A DNA stretch of 56,079 nucleotides from an uncultured Opitutaceae bacterium (GTDB lineage Bacteria > Verrucomicrobiota > Verrucomicrobiia > Opitutales > Opitutaceae), in contig CAITEC010000070.1 in the NCBI GenBank assembly GCA_903891325.1, positions 1 to 56,079 of the forward strand, in the 5' to 3' direction. This document shows positions 43,996-52,645 of this stretch, one piece after another. Numbering within the stretch: position 1 is the first letter of the stretch; every line of letters begins with the position of its first letter. The notes under the pieces were generated by a model, which ran no database searches, was not told where the DNA came from, and saw nothing but the letters and a program-made list of their open reading frames with translations. The position numbers and the translations under genes are program-made.

Positions 43996-46047
43996 ATGCC
44001 CCGCCTGCTGCCGCTCCTTCTGCTCGCGACCTTTCTTGCATCAGCGGCAGCCGCGCCGGCGGCGGTGCAGCCGCCCGGGGTCGACGCCCAGGCGTGCCAG
44101 TGGTTCGACCGCTTCGTGCCGCCGTCAGGAGACGGCCGGGCCGCCGCGGCGCTCCCTTTCTCCTTCATCTACGGGGACCGGCGCCTGGGGCCCGCGTTGC
44201 CCGGATGGCGCGCGACTTATTCCGAGCGGACCCTCGACGCCACCCGCCGCGAGCGGACCGCGTCCTTCGCGGATCCGGCCACCGGCCTTGAAATCCGCTG
44301 CGTCGCGGTTGCCTACGGCGACTTTCCCACGGTCGAGTGGACAGTGTATTTCAAGAACGGCGGCGTGCGCGACACGCCCATCCTCTCCGATATCCAGGGC
44401 CTGGACACCACATGGGCCCGGGAGGGATCGGGCAATTTCCTGCTGCATTACGAATTTGGAACCTTCTACCCATTCTCCCGGACCGACTTCATGCCGCAGT
44501 CCGAGACCCTGGAGGCCGGGCAGTCCAAGCGGCTGATTCCCCTGCACGGTCGCCCCTCAGGGGGAATCATGCCGTATTTCAACCTGGAGCGGGGCGACGG
44601 CGGGGGCGTCATCATCGCGCTGGGCTGGCCCGGCGCCTGGGCCGCGGATTTCGCGTGCGACAAGGCCTCGCGGATCCGCGTGACCGCCGGCCAGGAACTG
44701 ACCCACCTGCTGCTCCACCCGGGCGAGGAGGTCCGCACGCCGCTCATGGTCGTCCAATTCTGGCAGGGGGATTGGATAAATGCGCAGAACACCTGGAGGC
44801 GCTGGATGCTCGCGCACACGCTGGCCCGTCCCTGGGGCCGGCCCCTGCGGCCGATGCTCACGGCATCGAGCTCCGCCGAGTTTGCCGAGATGATCAAGGC
44901 CAACGAGGCGAACCAGATATTCTTCATCGACCGCTATCGGGAGGAAAAAATCCCGATCGATTGCTGGTGGATGGACGCGGGGTGGTACGTGAACCACGGC
45001 CGCTGGGCTGAGCCGATCGCCTGGGAGGTCGACCGGGCCCGTTTTCCCCGCGGTCTCCGGTACATCTCCGACCACGCGCACAGCCTTGGGCTGAAGACCA
45101 TCGTCTGGTTCGAGCCGGAACGGGTGATGCCCACCAATTCCCTCTTCAAGACCCATCCCGACTGGCTCCTGCCCAATCGGATGAGGAAAATGGCGTCGCG
45201 ACTCCTCTACCTGGGAAATCCCGACGCCCTGAAATGGCTCACCGACACGGTGAGCCGGATTATCACCGAGGAGGGCATCGACGTCTACCGCCAGGACTTC
45301 AACGTTGTCGAGCCGGTGGAGCTTTGGCGGAGCAACGATACGCCCGACCGCCAGGGGATCACGGAGAACCATCACCTGGTCGGGTACCTCGCCTTCTGGG
45401 ACGAGCTGCTCCGCCGGCACCCCGGCCTGGTCATCGACTCCTGCGCGGGCGGGGGATCGCGGGACGACCTGGAGACCATGCGACGCGCCCTCCCTTTTTA
45501 CCGATCGGACTTCCTCTTCGACATCGAGGCGAGCCAGTCGCAGAGCTACGGGCTCGCCCTTTGGCTACCCTTCATCGGGACCACCGCGCATCCGTGGCAG
45601 ATCAGCCCCTATGAGCTCCGCAGCACCATGGCCTGCCCGATCTTCATCCCCTCCTGGGATATGCGCGACCGAAAGCTGCCCTACGACGCCATTCGGAAGG
45701 CCGTGGGCGAATGGAAATCCTACGCGGACTGCTACCTGGGCGATTACTATCCCCTGACTCCCGACCGGCTCGACTCGGACGTGTGGATCGCATGGCAGTA
45801 CGACAAGCCCGCCGAAGGTCGCGGCCTGGTCCAGGCCTTCCGGCATGTTGAAAGCGGCTATGAGTCCGCCCGCTTCACCCTGCGCGGGCTCGATCCCGAA
45901 GCGCGCTATCTCATCTCGGACCTCGATCACCCCGCCGTCCATCCGGTCTACACCGGGCGGGAGCTCATGGATCGCGGCCTCGAGGTGACGATCGCCGAAA
46001 AGCCGGGCGCGGCCGTCCTTCTCTACACCCGGCAAAAGCAACCATGA
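43996..46047 (+). CDS. GH36 alpha-galactosidase, secreted
   Basis: This is a 683-residue clan GH-D glycosidase. The signal peptide is LLPLLLLATFLASAAAAPA. An N-terminal beta-sandwich (to about 290) leads to the catalytic barrel with DCWWMDAGWY, KTIVWFEPERVMP and HPDWLLPN. The nucleophile is Asp434 in YRQDFN and the acid/base is Asp491 in CAGGGSRDDLE, equivalent to the R-F-D position of GH36. It should release alpha-galactose from oligosaccharides or galactomannan in the periplasm. Its stop overlaps the next start by four bases, an unusual coupling of an exported hydrolase and a cytoplasmic URO-D protein. Confidence 0.92.
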   Translation: MPRLLPLLLLATFLASAAAAPAAVQPPGVDAQACQWFDRFVPPSGDGRAAAALPFSFIYGDRRLGPALPGWRATYSERTLDATRRERTASFADPATGLEIRCVAVAYGDFPTVEWTVYFKNGGVRDTPILSDIQGLDTTWAREGSGNFLLHYEFGTFYPFSRTDFMPQSETLEAGQSKRLIPLHGRPSGGIMPYFNLERGDGGGVIIALGWPGAWAADFACDKASRIRVTAGQELTHLLLHPGEEVRTPLMVVQFWQGDWINAQNTWRRWMLAHTLARPWGRPLRPMLTASSSAEFAEMIKANEANQIFFIDRYREEKIPIDCWWMDAGWYVNHGRWAEPIAWEVDRARFPRGLRYISDHAHSLGLKTIVWFEPERVMPTNSLFKTHPDWLLPNRMRKMASRLLYLGNPDALKWLTDTVSRIITEEGIDVYRQDFNVVEPVELWRSNDTPDRQGITENHHLVGYLAFWDELLRRHPGLVIDSCAGGGSRDDLETMRRALPFYRSDFLFDIEASQSQSYGLALWLPFIGTTAHPWQISPYELRSTMACPIFIPSWDMRDRKLPYDAIRKAVGEWKSYADCYLGDYYPLTPDRLDSDVWIAWQYDKPAEGRGLVQAFRHVESGYESARFTLRGLDPEARYLISDLDHPAVHPVYTGRELMDRGLEVTIAEKPGAAVLLYTRQKQP

Positions 46048-47114
46048 CCTCAAAAGAACGGGTTCTCGCGACCCTGGCCTGTGGGCAGGCCGACAGGGTC
46101 CCAATCAACTACTGCGCCAATGAGGGGATCGACCGCCGCCTCAAGGCCCATTTCGGGCTGGCACCCGATGCGCACGAGGCGCTCGCCCGCGCGCTGCACG
46201 TCGACTTCCGCGACGTCAATGTGCGCTACACCGGCCCGAAGCTGCACCCGGATTTTCCCGAGCGCGGGGTCAATTCGGACGACTGGGGGATCCGCCGGGT
46301 CTGGGTGCCCAACGACTCGGGAGGCTACTGGGACTTCTGCGATTTTCCCCTGCGCGAGGCGACTGAGGAGGAGGTGGCCGCGTGGCCCCTGCCCTCTCCC
46401 GACGACTTCGATTACGCCTCGGTCCGCGAAAACTGCCGGAACCAGGCTGACCTTGCGCTGTTTATCGGCCATCCCGGACTGCCGGATATCATCAACGGGA
46501 ACGGGATGCTTCGGACGATGGAGCAGGTCCTCGTCGACCTCATAACCGACGATCCCGCGGGGATGCTCCTCACAAAACGCAGGGCTGACATCCTGTTCGA
46601 GGTGATGAGCCGGACCCTCGAGGCGGCAAAGGGGGGGATCGACTTCCTCTGGATGGGGGAGGATCTCGGCACCCAGATCGGCCCGACAATCGGGCTCGAT
46701 CTTTACCGCCGCCAGTTCCGGCCGATGCACCAGCGTTTCATCGACCTGGCAAAGTCCTTCGACCTGCCCGTCATGATCCATTCCTGCGGCTCAAGCAGCT
46801 GGGCCTTCGAGGACTTTATCGAGATGGGGATAAACGCCGTGGACACGCTCCAGCCCGAGGCGAAGAACATGGCCCCGGAATACCTGAAGGCCCGCTTCGG
46901 GGGCCGACTGGCCTTCCACGGCTGCATCAGCACGGCAGGACCGGTCGCCTACGGCACCGTGGACGAGACCGTGGCTTACTGCCGGCGCACCCTCGACATA
47001 ATGAAGCCGGGCGGCGGCTACTGCTTCGCGCCAACGCACATGCTCCAGGACAATTCACCGACGGAGAACGTCCTGGCCATGTACGACACAGCGATGGAGT
47101 GCGGCCGGTATTGA
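46044..47114 (+). CDS. Uroporphyrinogen decarboxylase (URO-D)/MtaA-like protein
   Basis: This is a 356-residue URO-D fold protein. It does not have the N-terminal substrate arginine motif of true HemE. It keeps the methyltransferase (MtaA/CmuA)-type residues His246-Ser-Cys248 (VMIHSCGSSS) and a late Cys327 in GGGYCFAPTH, which could bind zinc, and HGC at 292-294. The final DNSPTENVLAMYD is the URO-D-like pattern of the group often found beside sugar genes in Verrucomicrobia. MtaA-type proteins move a methyl group between a corrinoid and a thiol or folate. No corrinoid protein is encoded nearby, so the acceptor is open. Confidence 0.83.
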   Translation: MTSKERVLATLACGQADRVPINYCANEGIDRRLKAHFGLAPDAHEALARALHVDFRDVNVRYTGPKLHPDFPERGVNSDDWGIRRVWVPNDSGGYWDFCDFPLREATEEEVAAWPLPSPDDFDYASVRENCRNQADLALFIGHPGLPDIINGNGMLRTMEQVLVDLITDDPAGMLLTKRRADILFEVMSRTLEAAKGGIDFLWMGEDLGTQIGPTIGLDLYRRQFRPMHQRFIDLAKSFDLPVMIHSCGSSSWAFEDFIEMGINAVDTLQPEAKNMAPEYLKARFGGRLAFHGCISTAGPVAYGTVDETVAYCRRTLDIMKPGGGYCFAPTHMLQDNSPTENVLAMYDTAMECGRY

Positions 47115-47253
47115 GGATCGAAGGCGCGGCTGTTAACCGCGATGAACTTATTTTAATGTTCATAACTTGTTACTAATTATTTTATTAAAATGATAATGAG
47201 ACTTGTTATTAATAATGAATTGACGGTCAATTTCCTTTGGGATTCTCCTGCAG
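47115..47253. promoter_or_regulatory. AT-rich intergenic promoter region with palindrome and possible Fur-like site
   Basis: This 139-base gap is strikingly AT-rich against its surroundings. It contains AATTGACGGTCAATT (47218-47232), a perfect 15-base palindrome, TTGTTA (47167-47172) and GATAAT (47192-47197) as possible promoter boxes (spacing 19, longer than ideal), and ATAATGA-GAC-TTGTTAT (47193-47209), which partly resembles a Fur inverted repeat. It should drive the outer-membrane and Rieske genes downstream. Confidence 0.45.
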
Positions 47254-48147
47254 ATGATGAAGCTTGTCCTTTCTCTCCTGCTGGCGCTCGCCCTCTCAGG
47301 CTCCGGCCTCACACCGGCCCGCGCGCAGGATGCCACGCACTATGGTCCGTTTGGCTGGCTCGATCGGCGCAGTTCCTATGGTCAGGGCGACTTTCCCGAG
47401 CCCTTCCTGGTCGATGACTCGGACCTCGAGGTCAGTGAGGCCCGGCTGGATTGGCTGCACACCAGCGCGGACAATCAGCGGACCGACCTTGCGACCGCGG
47501 AAGTGGAGAAGGGCTTTGGGCAACTGACGCTGGAGCTTGAGGTCCCCTATGAACGGGACACGGCCTTCAGCACAAACCCGGATACCGGCCGGAAGATCAC
47601 GTCGGTTGTCCAGGGAATGGGCAACGTCGACCTCGGGGCGCGGCTCCCGGTCTTTGAGTTCGTCTCCATCGGCGGATTTGTCGACACGACCTTCGGGGCC
47701 GCCCTGGAGGTTGGCGTCCCGACCAATTCCCCGGTGAGCAAGAACGCCGAGACCGTCCCGAAGGTCTTCAATGACCTAAAACTGGGGGAGCACTTCACGG
47801 TCCAGTCGATCCTCGGCTATTCCGCGCTGTACGGTTCCGGCGAGGACGGCGGGCTGCACGCTTTTGAATACGGCTTCGTGTTCGGCTACTCGATCTCCCA
47901 CCGGCAACTCCCGCTGCCGCGCGTGCTCAGCCTCATCCCCATGTTCGAGCTGGACGGGGCGACGCAGTTGAACAAGGACGATCCGGGTCATGACAGCCTC
48001 CTGGGAAACATCGGGTTCCGCCTCAACATGAAATCCATCGGTCCCGCCGAGCCGCGGATCGGATTCGGATATGTCTTCCCGGTGGACCAGGGGGGCAGGC
48101 AGGAGGTCCACCAGGGCTTTGTGACCAGCCTGGTCGTCGAATACTGA
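47254..48147 (+). CDS. Outer-membrane beta-barrel-type protein, unknown family
   Basis: This is a 297-residue protein with a signal peptide ([21 protein letters not shown]) and a mature part made of alternating hydrophobic strands ([71 protein letters not shown]) that ends SLVVEY with a terminal aromatic, as expected of a barrel. It resembles the transporter-like or Phenol_MetA-type outer-membrane families only generally. A Rieske lipoprotein follows after 28 bases. The AT-rich promoter is upstream. Confidence 0.75.
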   Translation: MMKLVLSLLLALALSGSGLTPARAQDATHYGPFGWLDRRSSYGQGDFPEPFLVDDSDLEVSEARLDWLHTSADNQRTDLATAEVEKGFGQLTLELEVPYERDTAFSTNPDTGRKITSVVQGMGNVDLGARLPVFEFVSIGGFVDTTFGAALEVGVPTNSPVSKNAETVPKVFNDLKLGEHFTVQSILGYSALYGSGEDGGLHAFEYGFVFGYSISHRQLPLPRVLSLIPMFELDGATQLNKDDPGHDSLLGNIGFRLNMKSIGPAEPRIGFGYVFPVDQGGRQEVHQGFVTSLVVEY

Positions 48148-48175
48148 GCAGGACCCCAGGATCACCCGGAAAATC

Positions 48176-48583
48176 ATGAGCATCGATCGAAAGGAATTTC
48201 TCATCATCGCGGCCGGGGCGGTGCTCGCCGGCTGCCGCGCAGCGACGGAGGGCGGCGCACCCGTGCCCCCGCAGGCCGAACGCGTCGTCGACGCCGGACC
48301 CGCGTCAACCTATGCCGCGGACGGGGTCTACAGCGGGTACCGAAACCTCGGCTTCTTTGTTGTTCGCAATGGCGAGCGGCTCTTCGCCCTCTCGTCGGTC
48401 TGCACCCATCGCAGGTGCCGCATCTCGCCGGAATTTGACCGCTCGTATTCCTGCCCCTGCCATGGCTCCGAATTCGACACGGAGGGCCGCGTGACCATGG
48501 GCCCGGCGACCCGAGACCTCCCGACCCTTCAGACGTCGATAAGCGAAGCCGGCCGGCTAATGGTCCGGGTGCCCGCGTCGTAA
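48176..48583 (+). CDS. Rieske [2Fe-2S] lipoprotein
   Basis: This is a 135-residue protein. The signal region is [19 protein letters not shown], with lipidation likely at Cys20 (the Arg-Lys before a hydrophobic run is not a full twin-arginine). The Rieske domain shows CTHRRC (Cys76, His78, Cys81) and CPCHGSEFD (Cys93, Cys95, His96). Cys76/His78 and Cys93/His96 bind the cluster, and Cys81/Cys95 should form the stabilising disulfide of high-potential Rieske proteins. No cytochrome b is encoded here, so it is an electron-carrier of an unknown partner, perhaps tied to the upstream barrel protein. Confidence 0.9.
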   Translation: MSIDRKEFLIIAAGAVLAGCRAATEGGAPVPPQAERVVDAGPASTYAADGVYSGYRNLGFFVVRNGERLFALSSVCTHRRCRISPEFDRSYSCPCHGSEFDTEGRVTMGPATRDLPTLQTSISEAGRLMVRVPAS

Positions 48584-48608
48584 GTCCTCGCCGCAGCCTG
48601 AGAGGCCG

Positions 48609-50318
48609 TCACTCCAAGCCGTCGATGGCAAAATCCCTCGGGAATGTCACGGTGAACTTGAGGGAGATATCACGCTTTTCCCCAGGTTTGAGGTCGAGGA
48701 TCCAGACCAACAGTCCGTTCGCATCGGGCTTCATTTCATCGGAATCCGGGGTGACCTGGCTGACTTTGACATTTTCATTTCGCGAGAGCGGCACCTGATC
48801 AGTGACCTTGACCGTGACCGGGATCGTCTTGTTGTTCGTCACGGTGGTGAGAACCTCATACGTCACACGAACCTGGCCGGTGACAAACCCAACATCCTTG
48901 GCGAAGCGGTTGATAAGTTTTCGCTCGATATGGATCCCCTCGTCGGCGCCAAAGGGAAGATCGAACTTCTCGCCGGGCATCGCCGTCTTCAGGAAACCCC
49001 TGGAAACGAACATTCCGTCGAGATACGACGCGACCCAACCTCCCCCGAGAAGCGGATAGGTGGTATCATTCGTGACCGTCGCTCCCAGGAATGCGGCCGT
49101 GTTCAGCTTCGGCGTCGACAGGTAACAAACCGATGTGGCGAAGGGCAGCGTGGCAATCCCAACCCTATGCGGAGCACCGTCGCAGGGCACGGAAGTCGAG
49201 ACCGGGATGTGGAACTCCGCCGAGGTTGCCCGCACCGCGACAGCGGCCTTGGATGGCTGAAGATGATATGAAGGGGGAGGGGGAGCGCCTACCCTGGTGC
49301 CGGAAATCGAATTGCTCTCAAGGTATCCCTGCGCCCCCGTTGTCTCGACCTCAAACGGACTAAGAACCGTCACACCCTCGCCACCGGATGCCGGGGCGCC
49401 ATCAGGAGCGGGTCGCTCGGGTTGCAAGTACTGCTTTTCCTGAACCACCCACGGGTGAAGTTCGGGTGCTGCGCCTCCTTGGGAAGGGCGGGAGGTTGAA
49501 AGATTCATTGAGACATTCTCCCAGTCCTCGCCTGTTCGCTGGCTCACCATCCCAAAATATCCCAGGGTCAGCCTTTGTTCGGCAGTGGACAGCCGGGCAT
49601 CATAGGAAGGCCACCAGCGGGCATCCGGCACGGCGTAGGAAAGGGTGAGGCTGAGGTGCCCTTCCTTCTCAATACTGACCCTCACCGTCACGTTTTTGAC
49701 CTTTTTGTCGGGCCCGCCGCGGGCGCCGGTCAAATCGGCTCCAAGGGCTGCAATCTTTGCGTCGAGATCATCAACTTCCCGGTCCAGGGACCGCCGTTCT
49801 GCAGCCAATTTCTCCAGACCACTGTCATAGAAATCCACCACCTGCTGCCAGTCCGCCGGATTCTGTCGGGCCGCGATGCCGTCTTTACCCCCTTGGGGAG
49901 GAGTCGTCGCGGAATTCGCGATCTGCCCAAGCAATGCCATCTCGCGGTCCAGTGTCGCGGTGCGATCAGTTATCACCCGTCGCCGCTGGGAAAGGCTTTT
50001 GATGGCGGCTTCAATCGTTCCGATCCGCGGGTTGGGCGCGACCTCAAGCTGCTTGGCCCGGGGTGTGACCTCCAGGATTGTCGCCTTTGCAGTGCCTACC
50101 CCGCTCACCTGAAGTGAATCATCCGCGACTTCCAAGGGGAGATTCTCAAAAACGAGCTCTTGTTCGCCGACGGCGAGCTCAATTTCCGCCGACCGGGTGA
50201 CAATCGCCCGGTCGGGATAGATCGTCACCGCGGTGATCTTGGACTCAAGGGTCGTGCCGGCGTGGAGCGCCAATGCAGTTGCAATGAGGAACACGGGAAG
50301 CAGGGGCCGCAGGTTCAT
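48609..50318 (-). CDS. MuiA-like DUF4140/DUF4139 protein with internal TonB-receptor-like segment
   Basis: This is a 569-residue exported protein. The signal peptide is NLRPLLPVFLIATALALHAG. DUF4140 (about 25-120, KITAVTIYPDRAIVTRSAE) is followed by a coiled coil (105-185) and DUF4139 (about 195-565, with LSYAVPDARWWPSYDARLS and TGEDWENVSMNLSTSRPS). Inside the DUF4139 variable loop, residues 319-344 read LSPFEV…GYLESNSISGTRVG, the pattern seen at the start of TonB-dependent receptors in Opitutaceae. Family members such as mucoidy inhibitor A affect exopolysaccharide, with unknown mechanism. It is the last gene of a minus-strand operon starting near 52538. Confidence 0.85.
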   Translation of the reverse strand: MNLRPLLPVFLIATALALHAGTTLESKITAVTIYPDRAIVTRSAEIELAVGEQELVFENLPLEVADDSLQVSGVGTAKATILEVTPRAKQLEVAPNPRIGTIEAAIKSLSQRRRVITDRTATLDREMALLGQIANSATTPPQGGKDGIAARQNPADWQQVVDFYDSGLEKLAAERRSLDREVDDLDAKIAALGADLTGARGGPDKKVKNVTVRVSIEKEGHLSLTLSYAVPDARWWPSYDARLSTAEQRLTLGYFGMVSQRTGEDWENVSMNLSTSRPSQGGAAPELHPWVVQEKQYLQPERPAPDGAPASGGEGVTVLSPFEVETTGAQGYLESNSISGTRVGAPPPPSYHLQPSKAAVAVRATSAEFHIPVSTSVPCDGAPHRVGIATLPFATSVCYLSTPKLNTAAFLGATVTNDTTYPLLGGGWVASYLDGMFVSRGFLKTAMPGEKFDLPFGADEGIHIERKLINRFAKDVGFVTGQVRVTYEVLTTVTNNKTIPVTVKVTDQVPLSRNENVKVSQVTPDSDEMKPDANGLLVWILDLKPGEKRDISLKFTVTFPRDFAIDGLE

Positions 50319-50396
50319 GGGAGGGGTGCCGCAGACGGATTGCCGGGAACAGGGCCAGCCTAACGGCCGCCGTTCCGGAAGCAAAAGCCAATTTGA

Positions 50397-51509
50397 TCAG
50401 CGCGGGTAGCGCTGTCGGACCAGTCCCTCCAGCGAACGCAGGGTCTTCGCATCCGGAATGCCCTCGACGTGCAGGTAAACCCCGCGGGTCCCGATTGCGT
50501 TCAGCAGGGGCCCGACCTCCGCGGGCGCCACGCCGACCGCCTGGACCGATTTCCCGGCGGTGAGAATCTGGCGGTACATCGGCCACCAGCGTTCGTGCCC
50601 GCCGCCCTCAACGCCGGTCTGGGGGGTGAATTCGACCGCATCCAGGCCCGCGATCCCCAGCAGCGTCGGCAGGTGCGGGATTGATTGCGTGCCATCGAGG
50701 TGAAACATCGCGAAGTCGAGCCAGTCGCACTGCCCGGAAAGCGCGGGTGCGACGAACTCATCGAACATCGCCGGTGAGATCATGGCGCCTGCATCGCATT
50801 GCACCTTGGCGGTCCGGCCGGGACCCCATAGGTGGAATGCGCCGAAGGCGCAGGAGCCGTCCGGCGCACCAATCCGCCCGCGCAAGGCGTCATAGGTTTC
50901 GAAATAGGCGCCGTTGATCTCCGCTATCTTCGTCTTCACCCACTCCGGGCGCTCGATCATGTCCACCATCAGGGTCTGCGAGCCGCGCAGCGACGCGAGC
51001 ACGTCGAGATTCTCGACGAGGTCGGGGAAGCCGATCATGTACCGGCCCGCGCTCCGCTCGAGGGCTGCGTCAACGAGCGCCAGTTGCCGGAGCCACCACT
51101 TGTTCCCCTTGTTTAGCCGCAGCGGCTTTTCCAGGTCCTCATCGAATTCGAGCGGATTGAACCAGACCGTGTCATCCGAAAATCCCGGTTCACTTCCGAG
51201 ATACAGGGCGAGCGACCCGGGCCCGAGGTCCACGCGCCCCATCGGCAGCGTGTCGAGCGAGAGCCCGTCGGTGGCCAGCCAGGCGTGGCTGGCGGCCGCA
51301 ACGTAGGCCGGATCGGCGTGCCGGGTCTCCGGATCCGATGGCGGAGGGGGAATTGCCGCGCCCAGATCGCGCGTTTTGCCAAGCGGCGTGCCACCCGCCG
51401 CCATATGCGGCACAACAACCAGCCCGTCGCGCGCCCACCAGCGCATAAAGTGATCCCGCGCCTCGGGCCAGTCGCTTTTCCAGAGCATGGCGACAGCCTG
51501 CCCTTCCAT
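50397..51509 (-). CDS. URO-D-like protein lacking the zinc-site motif
   Basis: This is a 370-residue protein of the URO-D superfamily with PLGKTRDLGAAIPPPPSDPETRHADP, WWLRQLALVDAALERSAGRYMIGFPDLVENLDVLASLRG and a barrel end GTRGVYLHVEGIPD. Where MtaA-like proteins have H-x-C, this one has FHLDGTQS, so no methyl-transfer zinc site is expected. Its real chemistry is unknown. A start at 51509, two bases after the preceding stop, implies coupling; 51488 is an alternative. The DUF4139 gene follows after 78 bases. Confidence 0.78.
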   Translation of the reverse strand: MEGQAVAMLWKSDWPEARDHFMRWWARDGLVVVPHMAAGGTPLGKTRDLGAAIPPPPSDPETRHADPAYVAAASHAWLATDGLSLDTLPMGRVDLGPGSLALYLGSEPGFSDDTVWFNPLEFDEDLEKPLRLNKGNKWWLRQLALVDAALERSAGRYMIGFPDLVENLDVLASLRGSQTLMVDMIERPEWVKTKIAEINGAYFETYDALRGRIGAPDGSCAFGAFHLWGPGRTAKVQCDAGAMISPAMFDEFVAPALSGQCDWLDFAMFHLDGTQSIPHLPTLLGIAGLDAVEFTPQTGVEGGGHERWWPMYRQILTAGKSVQAVGVAPAEVGPLLNAIGTRGVYLHVEGIPDAKTLRSLEGLVRQRYPR

Positions 51510-51511
51510 CA

Positions 51512-52222
51512 CTAACGAGTCGAGCTGGCGTCGAGCGCCGGGGTACTTGCACTGCAAACCACGGGAAGCGGAACGCCGGGGATCACCAATTCGCCCTTCC
51601 ACATCGGCCTGTGCGTTCCCGAGCCCATCTCGGGCTTGGCATTCTCGAATCGGCAGCCGAGGTGGTAACAAACGGATTTGTCGCCCGTCACAACTTTCCA
51701 CCACTGGCTCCCAATGTTGAATACCAGGCCCCGGTACCCCTGGTAGTTTCCCTCGCCGACCACCAGCCTCAGGGTCGAATAGCTCGGCAGGGTAATCGAA
51801 CTCCCTATTTGGAACGGGGCGATCAGTGAGACGGGAATGCTCTCCGCCTCCTTTCCTGCAGAATCAACCAGCCGCCAGTCGAGGCTCTCATCGGGACTGT
51901 AGGACACGTCGATCCACCTGCCGGGATCGGAAACGTTCTCGATCTCAAGAAAGACATCAACCCGATCCTTCTCATACGGATCGGGCGCTACGTTTCCTCC
52001 GGCCGCCCGTATCTCTTCGACGCTGCGCCGGTGGACGGCGTCCAGAACGTGCGCCGGTTCGACGATCAACCTTGCCCGCAGGCCGTCCGAGGGAATTGAC
52101 CACTCTCCAACGACTGGCGCCTCTGCGGAAGCCGAGCCCGATGAATCAGCCAGCAGAACCCCGAAAGGGATGGCACAAGCCGCCCAAAAGAGGATCGCGG
52201 AAATTGAGGTTGTCCCCGTCAT
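51512..52222 (-). CDS. Hypothetical exported protein
   Basis: I do not recognise this 236-residue protein. The N-terminal hydrophobic run (SISAILFWAACAIPFGVLLA) is a likely signal peptide or anchor. The rest has beta-rich segments with conserved-looking WSIPSDGLRARLIVEPAHVLDAVHRRS, VDVFLEIENVSDPGRWIDVSYSPDESLDWRLVDSAGKE and LPSYSTLRLVV, then a C-terminal part with WWKVVTGDKSVCYHLGCRF. The style is of the extracellular or periplasmic proteins with an Ig-like fold. It is tightly coupled to the URO-D-like gene. Confidence 0.65.
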   Translation of the reverse strand: MTGTTSISAILFWAACAIPFGVLLADSSGSASAEAPVVGEWSIPSDGLRARLIVEPAHVLDAVHRRSVEEIRAAGGNVAPDPYEKDRVDVFLEIENVSDPGRWIDVSYSPDESLDWRLVDSAGKEAESIPVSLIAPFQIGSSITLPSYSTLRLVVGEGNYQGYRGLVFNIGSQWWKVVTGDKSVCYHLGCRFENAKPEMGSGTHRPMWKGELVIPGVPLPVVCSASTPALDASSTR

Positions 52223-52241
52223 GAACACTCCGGAGGCCGCT

Positions 52242-52538
52242 TCAGTTGGAATCCGATCCCTTCGGATCCTCGCCATCGCCGCCCCAGCGCCACTTGGGTG
52301 GCTCGCCCTTCCACCAGCAGATTCCGGAGAATACCGCCGCGCTTGCGAACGTGTAGGCAAGATAGGCCGCAATATGGCGCGGAGGCGGAAAGAGAATGGC
52401 GCCCAGGACAATGTTGGCGACGAAAGCGGCCAAGACCAACCACCCCTGCCAACAACTCGGGAGGCCCCAGCCCCAGCCGTAACGCTTGGCGGGAAACCAA
52501 TAGGTGCGGAGACCTGCCGGGGGCATGGCAATCAGCAT
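52242..52538 (-). CDS. Small conserved membrane protein
   Basis: This 98-residue protein has two hydrophobic segments (GWLVLAAFVANIVLGAILF and IAAYLAYTFASAAVFSGICWW) after the aromatic stretch YWFPAKRYGWGWGLPSCWQG, a pattern I have seen in small proteins of many bacteria without assigned function. The acidic C-terminus (DGEDPKGSDSN) ends 19 bases before the next gene. ATG at 52538 or 52526 could start it. It is the first gene of the minus-strand operon and is divergent from the gene at 52646. Confidence 0.68.
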   Translation of the reverse strand: MLIAMPPAGLRTYWFPAKRYGWGWGLPSCWQGWLVLAAFVANIVLGAILFPPPRHIAAYLAYTFASAAVFSGICWWKGEPPKWRWGGDGEDPKGSDSN

Positions 52539-52645
52539 GGAAATTCATCAAACGATGGCAAGCGCACGCGACAGCCGCGCCATCCCTTTCTGGATCGCCG
52601 ATCTTATTCGTCGTAGGAAGGCCGAAGGCCTGATTCAGTCAGGCA

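Noticed and set aside
46044-47114. HemE (true uroporphyrinogen decarboxylase) for heme synthesis
   Set aside because: The N-terminal arginine-rich substrate motif of HemE is absent, and the gene is coupled to a glycosidase, not to hem genes.
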